A stretch of 64,000 nt of DNA from contig NZ_CP028843.1 of assembly GCF_003058325.1 (NCBI RefSeq), forward strand, positions 3,903,501 through 3,967,500. Reading direction: 5' to 3'. Position numbers and translations under genes: made by a program. Shown one piece after another: positions 63,650 through 64,000 of this stretch; position 1 is the first letter of the stretch, and every line of letters starts with the position of its first letter. This DNA comes from Methylobacterium currus (GTDB lineage: Bacteria; Pseudomonadota; Alphaproteobacteria; Rhizobiales; Beijerinckiaceae). The notes below the pieces were generated by a model. That model worked only from the letters and a program-made list of their open reading frames with translations, searched no databases and was not told the DNA's origin.

Positions 63650-64000
63650 TTGAACGTGGCCGCGGGAACGTGTGCGCTTGCCCGGGCGCGGGCATTTCAG
63701 CGAGACCAGAGCGGCGCGGTCATCATCATCCTCGCTACGGCGCTGCCGGTCCTTGCAATGGCCACACTTGGAGCCGTGGAGGTGGCCGAGGTCTTCTTCA
63801 CTCGTACAAAGCTACAAACCATCGTGGACACAGCCGCCCTGAAAGGCGCGGCCGAGTTGGGCGTTGATCTCTCTACCGCTACCACCGAGCGGACCAGAGT
63901 GTTTGCAGACAACTTGGCCGACCCCATGCGCTTGCGCTGGGCTGTCACCTCGTCCGCAGTGTTGGATCTCAAAGCTTCTGCGATGACGGTCAGTCAAGGC
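63650..64000 (+). CDS. TadG/TadE-like pilus assembly protein, N-terminal part (truncated by window)
   Basis: The frame reads RARAFQRDQSGAVIIILATA then LPVLAMATLGAVEVAEVFFT, followed by RTKLQTIVDTAALKGAAEL. This is the N-terminal signature of TadG-like proteins: a charged lead, a single membrane helix after D.SGAV, and a conserved Q..DTAAL..A motif. These proteins support Flp/Tad pilus assembly at the inner membrane. The start is uncertain; TTG 63650, GTG 63638 and GTG 63656 are possible. The gene continues past the window end, so the C-terminal domains cannot be seen. Confidence 0.72.
   Translation, partial: MNVAAGTCALARARAFQRDQSGAVIIILATALPVLAMATLGAVEVAEVFFTRTKLQTIVDTAALKGAAELGVDLSTATTERTRVFADNLADPMRLRWAVTSSAVLDLKASAMTVSQG

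Noticed and set aside
1..64000. CRISPR arrays, rRNA or tRNA genes, phage structural modules
   Set aside because: No regularly spaced repeats, no rRNA-like stretches and no phage genes were seen anywhere in the window.

Overview
The window looks like a chromosomal (or large-replicon) segment of a high-GC alphaproteobacterium of the Methylobacterium/Methylorubrum type in the Hyphomicrobiales. The evidence is family content read from the sequence: MucR-type regulators, a GntA-like YqcI/YcgG protein, DUF2252, a PilZ-ended chemoreceptor, an RHE_PE00001-type gene, many PAS hybrid histidine kinases, and two GGAAC-N16-CGTT promoters of the kind used by the EcfG general-stress sigma factor. No marker gene here proves the genus.

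Bases 1-31000 are a dense, mostly intact accessory region. It opens with a glutamine-amidotransferase tail, a YqcI/YcgG N-oxygenase-like gene and a DUF1989 gene. An SDR, a zinc alcohol dehydrogenase, a patatin and a DUF2252 gene follow. Next come a class II photolyase, two tandem paralogous hybrid histidine kinases, a chemoreceptor ending in PilZ, an MHYT-GGDEF-EAL protein, a ferritin-like DUF892 gene, a KaiC-like ATPase translationally coupled to a third hybrid kinase, a manganese catalase and two MFS transporters. The block ends with a glycosyltransferase / LigD-phosphoesterase (amber-mutated) / acyl-CoA dehydrogenase / NodS-like methyltransferase group and a Crp/Fnr regulator. The theme is light, oxidative and general stress sensing.

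Bases 31000-58200 are a mobile-element graveyard. Two 842-bp IS5-family copies with identical transposase products lie in opposite orientation about 16.5 kb apart; one splits a DUF418 gene. An IS21 element is nested inside an ISL3 element. An IS66-type transposase has had its 5' part inverted in place. There are remnants of ParB, a recombinase, an RHE_PE00001 gene, hybrid kinases, a group II intron reverse transcriptase, possibly a formamidase, and a LivK-type binding protein. Intact genes survive between them: an aromatic-acid transporter, a GGDEF protein, a triple-PAS chemoreceptor, a VOC protein, small hypotheticals and MucR genes that lack the zinc-binding cysteines.

Bases 58200-63205 return to ordered genes on the minus strand. 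A cobalamin riboswitch precedes a TonB-dependent receptor and a NiCoT-family nickel/cobalt permease, which together look like a B12-controlled cobalt uptake operon. A second, very similar riboswitch leader precedes a decayed TonB-receptor gene. The window ends inside a Tad-pilus TadG-like gene.
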